A DNA stretch of 64,000 nt from Thozetella sp. PMI_491. Its lineage: Eukaryota; Ascomycota; Sordariomycetes; Chaetosphaeriales; Chaetosphaeriaceae. The stretch covers positions 124,001 through 188,000 of the forward strand of contig MU270027.1 of the NCBI GenBank assembly GCA_021432635.1, read 5' to 3'. Below, in pieces: positions 1 to 11,736 of the stretch. The translations under genes and the position numbers were made by a program. A model generated the notes under the pieces. The model searched no databases. It saw nothing but the letters and a program-made list of their open reading frames with translations, and was not told where the DNA came from. Every line of letters begins with the position of its first letter. The stretch's first letter is position 1.

Positions 1-1878
1 TCTTTCTTCTGGAGCCGATCGACCAGTAGCGAGAGCGCGACTTTGCCACCCGCTCAGCCGACCGATGTTAATGCTCGCGATATCGCCTGCTCTTACTGGC
101 TGATGCGGCCAACGAGCCCCCTATCCACACGTTCACAGTGGCGTGTGCCGGTATATGGAAGCGGTCCTATAGCTCACATCAGGCATGGGATCCTGGCGGT
201 ACTATAATATCAGACTCTCTTAAGACTGGTCTTGGCGGGAGTTTGTATTCACATGGCCGCTAAGTAGTACCCAAAGTCCGCCTTGGTTCTTTGCCTAGAC
301 CGACTCAGCTTCCCTCCCCGCCCTCCCCTCCTTCGCTTCGTAAACCCGTCCGCCCCGCCCCCCCCCCCCCCCTTCGTCCTGCTTCCAGCAGCCCAGTGGT
401 GGTAGTGGTGCTGAACCCAAGGGGAAGTTGGCCCGTACCTGCAGTGAGTTACTGCTGCAGTGCCTTCCTGCACCCCATCTTCCCCATCAAACAGCCCGTC
501 ATCCTCGTTCCATAAATATCGACTCCATCAGAGGTGGGAAGGAACCCGTAAGCGCCCCGCGTGCATGCGTCTACGGCGTGACGGCTCCCGCGTGCCCGCC
601 CATTGGCGTGACGTCGCCCGGAACCCACTGCAACATGCTCTTTCTGAAGCAGAGGTAAGTCTGAGACTCGCGCTGGCGCAACGTTGTCAGTGGCCCGACG
701 GCCGCTAGCTCTCGCCCCCTAGCCTGGTGCCTGCCAGCCACCAGCCTCGCTCTCGTCGGCGAGGACCTGTCCTTGGCCGCTCGACCCCGCGCTCAGACGC
801 TAGAACTTGCTTCCACCGATTTTCGATGAGTTGTTCTGTGGAGCCTGGCCGTGCCCTCCCGGAGCGTCCGTACAGTGGGGCCTAGTCGGCCTTGTCCTTT
901 TTGCGATCGCATAACAAAGTCCGCCCTTTTGGGAAATTATGTCGCCTTTAGCCGTCCACCGCGGACAATACGTCGGCTCTTATGAAGATCCCACAACCCA
1001 ATGATGACGCGATTCCCCCCCCCCACAGGAAGAGGCAGCCCTAGCCCGTGGCTGGGCTTGGCTGGCCAGAGAGGGACAGAAAGGGCAGGGCAGGAGCACG
1101 GAGAGGCACCAACGCGACCGCCGCGCGGGCAGGTACTGTAGAGAGAGGCGGGATGCGGTGCAGACGCGCGTTGCGAGTGGGAGGGATGCCAACAGTTGCC
1201 TGGCCGGGAAGCGGCCCAGGCCTGGGTGGCATGGGGAATGGATCGCTAAGGGGCCGCCAAAGCTAGCCTCCCGGCTTACACCACGCGCACACATGTTACA
1301 CCCCCCCCCCCCCCAAGAGCACAATGAGGGGAGCAAGTGCGAGGAACCGACGCGACGGGTCCTGCGCCGGACGGAACTACGCGTAAAGTGCCTGATTCGG
1401 CTTGCGATGTGTGTCCGCATCTCCGAGAATCACCAAGCCCGAAAGGTGCACCCAGCGCACCCGGCGCAGCGTAGTAGCGAAGTATAACCCTCAATTTTCT
1501 TTTTTTCCTAGATTACCATCCGAGTGTTTTATCTAACTTATCGCGGTGTTTTACGTTCAACACAGCCCCGTCCTCGCCGCCGGCCCTGATAGGCCAGGCT
1601 GCTACAGCCGCGCCAAAGAACCCTCCAGCTCCCATTCGAGCCCAGCGTCGCACCGAATAGAATGCCACCTCACGCCGCGGACCCATCGCATCTCGATCTG
1701 ACCTTCTCGGCGCTCAACTTGCGACTGCCTGCACAGAAGGCGGCTCACGCCGAGGATGCTGTGGAGAGAATCGCCTTGAATAGGGGGAGGCTGATGTGCT
1801 GATGTCTCTACACCCCCGTGGACGTGCATACGATAAGCACCGTCTTCCCTCTTCTCCCTAATCTCGCCCACGCCCCCT
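1..1878. other. No gene recognised; GC-rich left edge
   Basis: Only short, low-complexity open frames occur here. The stretch has homopolymeric C tracts near 358-372, 1014-1024 and 1300-1314 and a CRE-like TGACGTC at about 609. Part may be promoter or UTR of a gene lying off the left edge. I see no conserved protein sequence on either strand. Confidence 0.5.
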
Positions 1879-2667
1879 TTATTCCTTGTTGATCCTCCGC
1901 CACACCTCGCTCTCGGCGGCCGCGATCTTCTCCCCCGCACTCTGGGCCCATTTCTTGGCCGAGCCCCATACCCCTTCATCATCTCCCTCGTACGACGTCG
2001 TAGAAGCACCGCCCTGGTGGCGCTCCCATTCAATCTGCGCATTTTGAGCCGCTCGCTGGTGGCTCGTGAATTCCGAGGCGTTCACGTCCTGGTAGTAGCC
2101 GGGAGGGTGAGACGGCGAATCCGTAGCTCGCGCACCCACCTGGGCGCCATACGGCCCGCCCACGCCCAGCGGCTGGGGTACTGAGTACAGGGGCGCCGCT
2201 GAGGTCGACGCCGTGCCACGCTGTGATAGAGATGGTGGCTGGATTGCCATACCCATCTGTGGCGGGAGCGGGTAGCCCATCCTCGGAGGATGCGGCGCCG
2301 GAGTGGGTTCCGGCGGGTGATATTGCTCGCCGGCCCTCGGTGGCGGAGGCAATTTAGAGCTCGGAGGTATTGGCGCCGCGCCGGGCTGCGGAGGAGGCGG
2401 GGTCTGCTCCCCCAGCTTCTGCGTCGGCGTAGGCTGAAGCGGTGCGTAGCGTCCTGCCTGCGCTGGCCCTGTCGGCGCGGCCAGCCTAGGTGCTGCCCCA
2501 GGCTGGGCTGCTGGGTAGCCCTCTGGTGCAGTAGCTGTCGTGGTGGGAGGCGCTGCTGGCGGCTGGTGAGGTCGCGGAGGATGCTCCTGCGATGCCGTCT
2601 GCGGTGTCACACCGGAAGCCTTTTCCGCGGTAATCGGGCTATTGGTGTAGATGGGAATCGGAGCCAT
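1879..2667 (-). CDS. Conserved fungal proline-rich protein of unknown function
   Basis: Single-exon frame of 262 aa starting at ATG (complement of 2665-2667). Residues ~20-190 are dominated by Pro, Ala and Gln, as expected of a disordered linker. The last ~30 residues are different: acidic and aromatic, containing WGSAKKWAQSAGEKIAAAES, which should form an amphipathic helix. The N-terminus MAPIPIYTNSPITAEKA and this C-terminal helix look like conserved caps around a variable middle, a layout I associate with uncharacterised ascomycete proteins. No signal peptide, membrane segment or catalytic motif is visible. The coding strand is supported by the long uninterrupted frame and the sensible tail, not by a known domain. 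Function unknown; an adaptor or scaffold role would be a guess. Confidence 0.75.
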   Translation of the reverse strand: MAPIPIYTNSPITAEKASGVTPQTASQEHPPRPHQPPAAPPTTTATAPEGYPAAQPGAAPRLAAPTGPAQAGRYAPLQPTPTQKLGEQTPPPPQPGAAPIPPSSKLPPPPRAGEQYHPPEPTPAPHPPRMGYPLPPQMGMAIQPPSLSQRGTASTSAAPLYSVPQPLGVGGPYGAQVGARATDSPSHPPGYYQDVNASEFTSHQRAAQNAQIEWERHQGGASTTSYEGDDEGVWGSAKKWAQSAGEKIAAAESEVWRRINKE

Positions 2668-3922
2668 GTTGGAGATGTGCGATATGCAAGTCCGACTGGT
2701 TCTTTGTCTATTGCAGTAGTATAGGGCCTGGCAGGGATGCGCCTCCGTTGGCCGAGTTGGGCTTCAGGAAAATATCACACGCCCAAGACGCGAGGCAGGG
2801 TCATGAGCAGATGCAAATATGGCCGATCAAAAGTCTATTGGCAACAGTTCATCCAGTGCTGGACATGGAATGGCTGGACGGTGACTGGGCAAAAGCTTGG
2901 AATGGCTCCGGATTGACACCTGTTCGCCTTGAGCCGAGGGGCAACGACGACGTCATCGTCAGGTGACCTTGCTTGCGCGTCACATTTTGTTCATTCATGA
3001 ACAGAAAAAGTCAAATCAAACAAAATGCAAACCTTCTATACCTCCGTGGGACGCATCGGGCCGGTGGCAGCGGGAACACACGCGTCGACGCGCCCCGTGG
3101 TTGCGATGCATGCAGGTGTGCATGGAGCATGGACAAGGTCGTCTCCCAGGGTCAGCAGCCAGATGCCGGCGCCGCCATCCCATTATCTCGATTGACTGCG
3201 TTAGCACCACTAGTAATAGAAATTTGCTTCTGATTGGTAATTCTTAGGCCTGATATAGGGTGTGCGGGCTGCTCAATCGTTCGCCACATGATCAATAATG
3301 AGCAGGGCAACATAGTCACCTACGTACAAGAGGCTGTCACGGTGGGCCACATCATCGGCTTGGGACACGAGTTGCCAAAAGGGCAGAGCAGTTGCTTTTG
3401 ATGCCGACAAGACGGGCCTACATGATTCCTCAGCCAGCACGATAAAAAGCTCAATACAGCAGCGATGCTCGCAGCTCTATAGGCCTCGTGAGAGCCAGTG
3501 GCCAGGGTGGAAATTACGTGGGGGTCTGCATAGTCTAGCTAACCTGGGTGGCTGTGGATTTCGGTCTCACGTATCCAAAGCTTTACATCAGTTACGGGAA
3601 GATAGGCCTCGCTCTGAAAGACATTTGGACCGTCGTTTGGCCTAGAGGAACTTGCAAATCTCTGTAGGGTCTGGGAGACGGTACTTCTGGGAGAGGGATG
3701 GCTTTGCTATTGTTCCCTACGGAGATCTATGGGATGGCATGCCCTCAACCTTGCATATTCGCACGTTCCGTCTCTGAATAGCCTTGCTAGCTTGCATAGC
3801 TACCCAGTATCAAACTTGTCGGCCCCATTCAGTGGCAATAGACAGCTTCTGCGGTGGATGAGAGAAGGCCTTGGACACACTTCAGAAGCGCCGTATGACC
3901 AGACTATGTGGAAGGATGGCTC
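2668..3922. other. No gene recognised
   Basis: About 1.25 kb between two minus-strand genes. It should contain the promoter of the proline-rich gene on its left and the 3' region of the HsbA-type gene on its right. Short frames on both strands show no recognisable protein. Confidence 0.5.
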
Positions 3923-4632
3923 CTAGTTGAAAGCTGCGATGAGCTCATCGTATTCTGTGTCGATGGTCGTCTGGAGATCCTGAAGCTCGTCACTATAGGA
4001 TGGGTCGACTGCACAGAAAGGTCAGTCTATCCATTGCTTAGTTTCCTCGTGCTTCGTGGAACCTGGACCTACCGTTGGCAGCAAGGGCATTGAAGAGGTC
4101 ATCAGCATCGGCCTAACCGTTTGTCAGTCGAAAGATATTATATTAGACCAGAATACAAGGCGGGATACCTTAACGTCAGCAAGCACCTCGAGGATAAGGC
4201 TCGTAAATCCGGTCGACTTAATCACATCAATCTTGAACAAGCGTTAACTTATGTCTTCTCTTCGTTTGATATCAGGGTGTGCGGTCCTCCTACCTTGGCC
4301 AGAATGTCATCAAGAATGACGCCGAGCTGGTCAACAGTGGTTTTTCCAGTCGCATAGAGGGTGGCCGAGTCGTCGACGGACAGAGCACCGTTCTCAGTAA
4401 TATCGTCAGTAGTGGTCTCAATGTAGGTCTCAAGCGTGGTGATTCCGGCGTAGAGGTCAAGGCCCTGGAAGATGTTTCCGGTGAATGCCTGCAGCTTGGT
4501 GTCTAGCAGAGTCAGTTGGCTGCTGATTTGCGCAAAGTCGGCTTGGATAGTCGCGAGATCACGCTTGATCCAACGAGGAGCGGCGGAGGCGAGGCCGACC
4601 AGGCCGAGAGTCGCGATTTTAGTGAGTTGCAT
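3923..4632 (-). CDS. Hydrophobic surface binding protein A (HsbA)-like secreted protein
   Basis: Four exons on the complement: 4632-4294, 4231-4169, then a short exon encoding ADADDLFNALAAN, then the last exon ending at TAG 3925-3923, giving about 175 aa. Donors GTAGGA, GTATCC and GTAGGT are good, and introns 2 and 3 carry CTGAC branch points. The ATG at 4632 gives a signal peptide (MQLTKIATLGLVGLASAAP) followed by a dibasic KR-like site. The mature part is helical, Thr/Asp-rich and Cys-free, with the repeated heptad-like pattern of the HsbA/galactomannoprotein family (Pfam PF12296). In Aspergillus, HsbA binds hydrophobic surfaces and recruits cutinase; other members sit in the cell wall. The assignment rests on overall pattern and length, so the family call is good but the exact role is not settled. 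Confidence 0.82.
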
Positions 4633-6385
4633 GATCAAGTATAAAGTGTGAAGTAGATGTTTGAAATGTGTCTTTGGCTTGCGGGCTGCGTTTCTCGGAT
4701 GTGATAGAGAAGTAATGAGAGATGATAGATGGCCCAGGGGGTTACCTCCTATTTATCTTCAGAGAAACAATGCCCAAGCCCATCAGAGCCTACTGCTTGT
4801 ATCTACTGCCGCTCACACACAATGTTGCCATCACGTTGGCCGTAGGCTAGCCTGGCCTCACGTACCAACCAAGTTCAATGTTACACTCGCTTTCCCCAAG
4901 CATTCTAGCTAACTTGGAATGGTTACACTGCCCACCTTCTTCTACATTCTCCAACTTGGACGAGCTTGCTTGGTGATTACTTTGGTGCTCCTCTTGAGGT
5001 ATCTTTCAAGTCGTTACATTTCTCTAGCATGGCATTAAAACTGAGGTTTTTTCGCAGTCATGCTATATAGAACTTCTATATTATCCATTGCTAAATAACT
5101 TCTCATTTACCACGTTGAGGGAGATACGGAACTCGGCAAGGCATCTCCTTGGGTTGTTAGATCTGTAGATTTTCTCGCTCTCCCCACTCCCATATTCAAG
5201 GTCTTTTGAATTTATCCTCTAAGAGAAACATTTTTGGCGAATAATGACCGCACTTACCTCCGCTTACTCGCCAGCTCTCAGGCATACACTCTCGGGGATG
5301 CTACCTTCCACGTTCTGACGTACGAGTTGATGCCCTCCTTAGGGTAACTGCTTTGTCCTGCAGGAACGCATGCCGCGGCGGCGCCTACGGCACTGGAGTC
5401 CTAAAATGAAAGGCACTGCCGGTCTTGAACTACGAATCTAGATTAGCCTATGCATTGTGCGGAGGAGGTCATCATCCCCACTAACGGATGCTACCCTGCA
5501 GTATGTCAAATGTAGGCCGACCCCACGGGGAATCAGGTTCCCCAGGACTGGAAAAGGGGTCCAGTGTCGCCTAGACGATGGTCCCATATGCCGAGGTGCT
5601 GATCTCCCCCAACTTCGGCCAGAAGACAACAAGGCCTCCTCTCTGGGAGGTGCCGAAAGCGTGGATAGCCCCTGCCCCACTCGACGGTCCATTGAACCGA
5701 GGAATGGTATGCCACACACTTGGTTTTCTGCACACTACTGTGCGAAGTTGCTTCCATTCTCTGAATGAATAGGTACAGACGTGCTATGAACGACAGTATC
5801 CTGGCTAGACCCTTTTGCCAAGAAGCCCCGCCGTCTGGAATACCAAGTTGGCTCGGTGCCATACAGTATGTTCGAGAACTCTCCATAACCGAGAAACTCG
5901 GCAATTAGAATATAAGTGGAGGCTTTCATAATAGGGAATAGCACCCAACAAAACCTGATTCTTTACTTATGTAGTCGGGATGGGCGACACAAGCCTCGGA
6001 TGATGAGCCAGTAAACAATCCAACGCCGTTAGTACCTAGTATCGGGGCCGATGGATGACACCCTTTCTCAGTTCCGTAGCTAAAGCTAGGCTATGACTGT
6101 TTGAATTTTTGGCTTAGATGGGAATTATACTATATCGTAGGATACATGCTGCAGTCGGACGGATGCCTGCTTCTATTCTCACTAATATAGCATTTAAATG
6201 CAAATACGATACGAAACCGAGTTTACAGCCGGCAAGATCAGTGCTACATGGCCATCATACAATAATAATACGGTATTGATTAGTACATTAAATAGGTTTG
6301 CTTGGAAGCTGATGGAATAGAAATTACTACATCTGCCGCAGATTCTTGGTGAGCCCCTCTCCTTTTCAAAACGGACTGTCACATA
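4633..6385. other. No gene recognised
   Basis: About 1.75 kb, partly AT-rich. The right end of the minus-strand HsbA gene's promoter lies at 4633-5100. Frames around 5440-5940 on both strands are shadows of one another and resemble no family I know. A decayed gene cannot be excluded. Confidence 0.45.
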
Positions 6386-7231
6386 TTAGAAGACTTCCAG
6401 AGCAGCTAAAACCCCTGCAGCAAGAGCTGTGATAAGGCAAGATTGAGCTCGGGGCCTTGCTCCAGCTGTAGCGATAGGTGCTGGGGACGTCGTATGCGCT
6501 GAGGTTGTTGCTCTCCCAGAAGTCGTCGTGCTAGTACTGGGCTGCTTCGATGTGGTAGATGATCGGGGTGTAGTCGGCCGGGACGTACTGTTGATGGCCG
6601 GGTTTGCTGTAGGTTTGTGGGACGACGTGGTTGTAGTTGACGGCGTGCTCTCAGCCTCCAGGTCAACCATTCTACTCGTACTGGTTCGAGGTGGTGCAGA
6701 AGAAGTCGGCTCCGAGCTAACCGGATTACCAGGAGTAGTGCAGCGCCCGGTAACACAGTTGCACAATGCTTCCGCGCCCAAGACGACAGACTCCCATTGA
6801 CTAAAGGGGCAGCTAGTCGACACGCAAGGGAGGAGCAATGTGATCAGCTCGATATTAATTTTTAGTGCGCATAGACATTGATAGTCTGTCTGCCCGCAGC
6901 CATAGCTTAGGCCGGCCGTAGCCAGACAAGTTTGTGCGCACTCCGGCACGCCAGTACGGGCGAGGCTGTCGCAGTCAATGCCATTACATGACGTAGGCGT
7001 GCCTGTAGTAAGCTGGCGAGTGGCGGTACCGGCTTGAGAATCGGAAGTTGGCGACGAGTTGCTATCGGAGGAGTCGGGAGAGGCGCGCGAAGAGAGCTCC
7101 GGGACTGAGGTACTGAAGCCAGCAGTAGCGGAACGAGCCCCTTGAGCCACTGCCCCTGTGATGAGGTAGATAGCGAATAGCACCAGAGTTTGAATCCTCG
7201 AGTGGGCCATTATGCTAGAATCAAGCACCAT
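6386..7231 (-). CDS. CFEM-domain GPI-anchored surface protein
   Basis: Single-exon frame, 281 aa from ATG 7231, or 274 aa from the in-frame ATG at 7210. The second start gives the cleaner signal peptide (MAHSRIQTLVLFAIYLITGA). A CFEM domain spans residues ~90-160, with the eight cysteines in canonical spacing: C98, C102, C112, C119, C121, C136, C141, C157. The conserved Asp D116 lies before the CLC pair; in Csa2/Rbt5-type CFEM proteins this Asp is the axial haem-iron ligand. Residues ~165-255 form a Ser/Thr/Pro-rich, probably O-mannosylated stalk. A final hydrophobic segment (SCLITALAAGVLAALEVF) fits GPI attachment. Expected location is the plasma membrane or cell wall. Roles known in the family include haem and iron uptake, adhesion and pathogenic development; which one applies here cannot be read from sequence. 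Confidence 0.9.
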   Translation of the reverse strand: MVLDSSIMAHSRIQTLVLFAIYLITGAVAQGARSATAGFSTSVPELSSRASPDSSDSNSSPTSDSQAGTATRQLTTGTPTSCNGIDCDSLARTGVPECAQTCLATAGLSYGCGQTDYQCLCALKINIELITLLLPCVSTSCPFSQWESVVLGAEALCNCVTGRCTTPGNPVSSEPTSSAPPRTSTSRMVDLEAESTPSTTTTSSHKPTANPAINSTSRPTTPRSSTTSKQPSTSTTTSGRATTSAHTTSPAPIATAGARPRAQSCLITALAAGVLAALEVF

Positions 7232-9404
7232 AGATAACGTCCCTGAAGCCTAGTGGTGTATCAAGGGATGCGAAATATTCGTCAGCCGCTGGGTGCCGCG
7301 CTCTTTATGAGAAGTTTACGTGGTATTGGCCCCAATCTAAACGACAAGTCGTGACTTTTCTGGCTAGCTAAAGACTACCATGAAGGAATGCTATGTTATT
7401 CATCCCGACATCTAACCTGTTTAGGGACAGAGATCCTCAGGGTTGGCTACCTGCCTCCGCTCCATACCTACTTATATGGGCATCGTTCCTGATGCACTGC
7501 TACCCAAAGAGATGGGGAGGGACGTATAAGCGAGGCGACGAGGGGGGGGTGACCGTGGTTTGGGGTTCGGGTTAAATTTCTTAGGTTGGACAGACAGAGC
7601 GTTGCGACATCTGGTGTACATGGTCCAAATTTCGAGGAGTCTCCAAAGCCGAGGCCCAGCAGCCCGGGAAAGCAGACCTTGGCATGCGGGGAGGTTCATT
7701 CTGGGTGTGGCACAACGAGTAGGACAATATTCCAATACCCGGGATAGCTACTCACCATGAAATTTATAATGAGTCAGAATCAATTTTAGAGGCAAGATAC
7801 CTCTGTGGATGCTCTTAGGAAGTTTGATAGGCGGTGTGACACCATAACTCTTCCCGACTTCCTACACTCGAACTAGATATGCGGACTACCTAGATCGCAC
7901 GAAACAAGCCGTAAGAGATAGTCGATTCGTTCCTGATTATCCTTACCCAGAGAGACGATAGTTATGCAAGGACTTCCTAAGGAGCGCATTGACAGGCATA
8001 GTCACGGCATATTTTCTGCAAGGCGAAGCTTTGAGATGTGCACAGTGCCTGACCCCTCATACTACAGCCAGAGCCTCGGCACAGAATGCGAGGGAGAGAA
8101 AAGGCACCGAGGACCCACTATCCCAAACTGGATCGTGGTATGTCCGGAAAGAGCACGTCTTCATCGAAGACCGACGGCCATACCATGTTCGTACCAACAG
8201 CCCTCACTGTCTTGCAGGTTATTATGCGGGGTACGGCGCACCTTGCATGCATGGAGGGGGAATTGCAACAGCAACCGCGGGGCCAGTTCCCGGTCTCACT
8301 TCTTGTCGTGGTCAGGGCCTGGGTGCTCGTTATATTTGCCGAGGTGAGGCTTTTGGCCACAATCTCAAGCCTAGGACATATCGCAACGCCGCCGCCGCCG
8401 CCGCCGCGCCGTCGGAAGACAGATAGGATTGGACATTCGATTCTCCCGTCTGGTAGCGAGACAGCCAAAGTCTGGAGACTTCAAGAGGCCAGGCAAAGAC
8501 CAAGAGACTTATAAGGTCTTGGCTTTACAGCTAGTATCTCTTATGTAGGTAGGTTACCATTGGCTGGTATAACCCGTGGAGTTGAGGAGCTCAGGAGATT
8601 GGCCTGACGTTGATGCTCTGGCTATCCTCGTCCTTTTGATCTCCAATAGGGTCAATCACAACTAGCACAATCTTTTGCAAAATGAATCAGAGACTATGTC
8701 ATAAATTAGGACCTTGGGACCAAGCATGAGCTTGACGATTTTCACAACGGGTTGAACTATGGTGTAAGTTGAGTAAGAGCTATGCTGGGAGAGGTGATTA
8801 CATAATGGAGGGGCGACCATCTTTATCGCGACCAGTCGCTATCGCGCATCCGAGGTTTTCGCGCGAAGCCGGTTCCGTATGAGGCTTAGCGCACCCGTCC
8901 AAGATGCTAGAAGCTCTACGGCGCGATTCTTAACCCTCGCCGTCGCGATTCTTAGCAGTCGCCTCCCAGGCACTTCGCATTCCCGCTGCCTGGATTTTTT
9001 TTCAACCTACAAACTCGGCATCCTCTGCAACCCGATCCGCTCGCCGTTTTCTATCCGATTCCCCGTTGGACGGGGACGTACCTGTGCCGGCGAACGATTA
9101 CCTCCCCTCGCCCGCTTCTTCCTGCGCCCGCAAGCTCTTTGTTCAACGGCATTGGTGCATTTGGAAGTTCGAGAGCTTATCTCAAACGTCTGGCGCACCA
9201 CCGGAGATAAATTTTGGCAACTATTCATCGATCGCTTGCTACCAGGTGCTTGCGCATCTCATCCCTCAACCGCACCAAGGCGAGCGATCCGCTTCTGAAG
9301 TTTTGCATCAGCCTCGATCTCTACTGGTACAGCCGAATCCTCCAATCCGGCGGTTCCTGCATTGCGCTTTCCTAGGCCCCAAAAGCCTGTATACACAATC
9401 CAAG
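7232..9404. other. Intergenic; Arp8 promoter and leader at right
   Basis: About 2.2 kb. A (GCC)n microsatellite lies at 8388-8406 and poly-G at 7541-7548. The last ~500 bases are pyrimidine-rich and likely contain the Arp8 transcription start and 5' leader. Open frames at 7964-8514 look like artefacts of the GC-rich repeat. Confidence 0.5.
8388..8406. repeat. (GCC)n trinucleotide microsatellite
   Basis: About six perfect GCC units in an intergenic stretch; no recognisable gene runs through it. Confidence 0.85.
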
Positions 9405-11736
9405 ATGGTTGGGAAAGTTAGCGAGCGCGTCCTCCTGAGGGAAGGTAAGGCTCTCGATGCAATATCAACCCATACTCCTGGCCATTTCTAACATCGCTCT
9501 CCTCTGGTGTAGGTCTCGAAAGGACGGACAATGGAATGAAGCAGAGCAGCTGGCCGGATGTGGCCCCGATCAACCAGAAAAATTACTATACGTACGTGGC
9601 GCACGGCGGTCGTGTCTTGGGATTTGACTAACGAGAGAGGCTGGTAGAGACTACATGAAACGAGACGATCAGATCCTCTCTTTGCGACTTCAGAACGAAG
9701 CCAATCGAGATAGGCTAGTTCAGAATGCCAAGGATCGAGACCGCGCGCTCAACAACACTAACGGCGAGGTGCCTCTGCCCCTCGACCTCGAGGACAATGC
9801 CGAGCCTGCCCCGATCCTTGACCCTTCCAAAATCATTGTCATCCACCCTGGGAGCCAGAATCTGCGTATCGGCCTGGCAAGCGATGCCCTTCCGAAGACC
9901 ATCCCCATGACCCTTGCGACTCGTTTTTCCCACACCGAGGAGGAGAGCAACGAAGCGCTGCCGCGTAGAAAATTCGAGGGCAAGACGCCTGACGAGCAAT
10001 ACGGCGAGGAATGGGCCAAGAAGTTCCAGAAAATGTCCAACGACCTCAAGGTCGAGATGCGCACCAAGAAGCTTAGGGTGCTGCCGAATTCGAAGGAGCT
10101 GGTGGTGAACTATAATCGCCGCCACGAGCCCGAGGTCATCCCTACACATAACGACCCGCTCCAGATCGAGTGGACCGATATTCACAACAAGGACGACCCT
10201 GCAGCGAAAGCAGCATGTTTCATCGGCAACCAAGCACTCCGCATCCCCGACGACTCGAATCCCAAGTTCAAGCTCTGGTGGCCTCTCCAAAGCGGATGGC
10301 TCAACGAAGCCGACGCGGACTATCAGACGGCGGAGCAGCTGTACAACGACTTCCAGACCTTGCTGGACATTGCGATCCGTCAAGAGCTTGGGCTGACACA
10401 GAGCAGCCAGTGGCGGCAGTACTCGTGTGTCTTCATCATCCCTGACCTCTACGACAAAAAGTATGTCGAGCAGGCCCTGCATGCTTGCATCAACCACTTC
10501 GACTTCCACAAGGTATCCTTCATCCAGGAGAGTCTTGCCGCCACTTTCGGTGCTGGTTATACCCAAGCCTGCGTAGTAGACGTGGGCGCCCAGAAGACGT
10601 CCATCACCTGCGTGGAAGACGGCCTCTGTCTCGAGGACTCCCGGATCAACCTGAAGTTTGGCGGCTATGATGTGACTGAGACTTTTATGAAAATGATGCT
10701 CTACGACCACTTCCCGTACGAAGAGATCAACCTGCGCCGTCGATACGACTTCCTCCTCGCCGAAGAGCTAAAGATCAAGTGCTGCAACGTGTCGCAGGGG
10801 TCCGTGGCAGTCGAGAACCCCAACTTCCACCTTCGGGCTCCGAACCAGCCCACACGCAAGTATCAGTTCAAGATGTTCGACGAGATGTACCTAGCCCCAT
10901 GGGGGCTTTTTGACCCATCCATCTTCGACCATAGCGCAAAGCTGAAGCGCCGACGCCAGGTCGTCGAGCGCTCATACAACGCGTACGATGCGGACCAGCC
11001 CGATGACCCGTCGTCTATGGCCCAGCTCGCGATACTGGAACTGATCCAGCCGTCAGTTCCCACGGCTACAAATGGGGTTGGAAACGTGGGGCCGAGCGAG
11101 ATGGCGACCCCCAGCAAGGAGAAATCGCAACCCTTCAACTTCCTCGCCCGCCCGGAGATCAACGGCACCCCGGCGACGTCCAATGCACCGTCTCCCGCTC
11201 CCGAAGGCGCCAGCACCCCGGTCCCCGCACCTTACGTCTTCAACGCCGGTAGCCCAGCACCAAATGCCCGCAACGGGGGCACGCCTGGCCCCCCGAATGG
11301 CGTCACCAATGGCGCTCCCCAGCCGCCACCAGGCATCTTCGTGGAACACACCGCGAAGTCCATCGCGGCGGAGCAGGATAAGATCTTGCCCATCGCCCCC
11401 GTCGACATCGCCATCATGACATCGATCCAGAATGCCGCTAAGGGCGACGACAAGAAGGTTCGCGACCTCTTGGGAAGCATCATGGTGATTGGCGGCGGCG
11501 CGAAGATTCCGAACTTCACGCAAGTACTCGAGGAGAAGCTCCGGGCACGCCGGCCTGACCTATTCGACCGCATCCTGGTGTCGCGCAGCGCCCGCGACAT
11601 GGATGAACAAGTAGTTGTATGGAAGGGAGCGAGTGTGTTTGCCAAACTGCCGACCAATGACAGCTGGATCACCTGCCACGAGTACGAAATGTTCGGCTCG
11701 AGGGCCATCTACGGGAAAGCGCTATGGTACTACTGA
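9405..11736 (+). CDS. ARP8: Actin-related protein 8, INO80 chromatin-remodelling subunit
   Basis: Three exons, 9405-9444, 9513-9591 and 9648-11736, give 735 aa; intron 2 has a GACTAAC branch point. The spliced N-terminus reads through GLERTDNGMKQSSWPD and INQKNYYTDYMKRDDQ, the conserved opening of fungal Arp8. The actin fold begins at about residue 85 (PSKIIVIHPGSQNLRIGLAS). Conserved pieces include VVDVGAQKTSITCVEDG (phosphate-binding-2-like) and IMVIGGGAKIPNFTQ near the C-terminus. Between them, about residues 480-600, is a Pro/Asn/Gly-rich insertion that looks disordered and is typical of Arp8 orthologues. In yeast, Arp8 with Arp4 and actin forms the INO80 module that binds the Ino80 HSA domain and extranucleosomal DNA. 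The role is nuclear: nucleosome sliding, H2A.Z handling and DNA repair. Confident by extended match. Confidence 0.95.

Noticed and set aside
291-515. Proline-rich frame over the C tracts at the left edge
   Set aside because: It is produced by poly-C and C/T-rich DNA and has no conserved sequence.
7964-8514. Overlapping plus-strand frames of 127-145 codons
   Set aside because: They run through a GCC microsatellite in several frames at once and match no family.
9715-10710. 331-codon minus-strand frame opposite Arp8
   Set aside because: Antisense shadow of the Arp8 coding exon.
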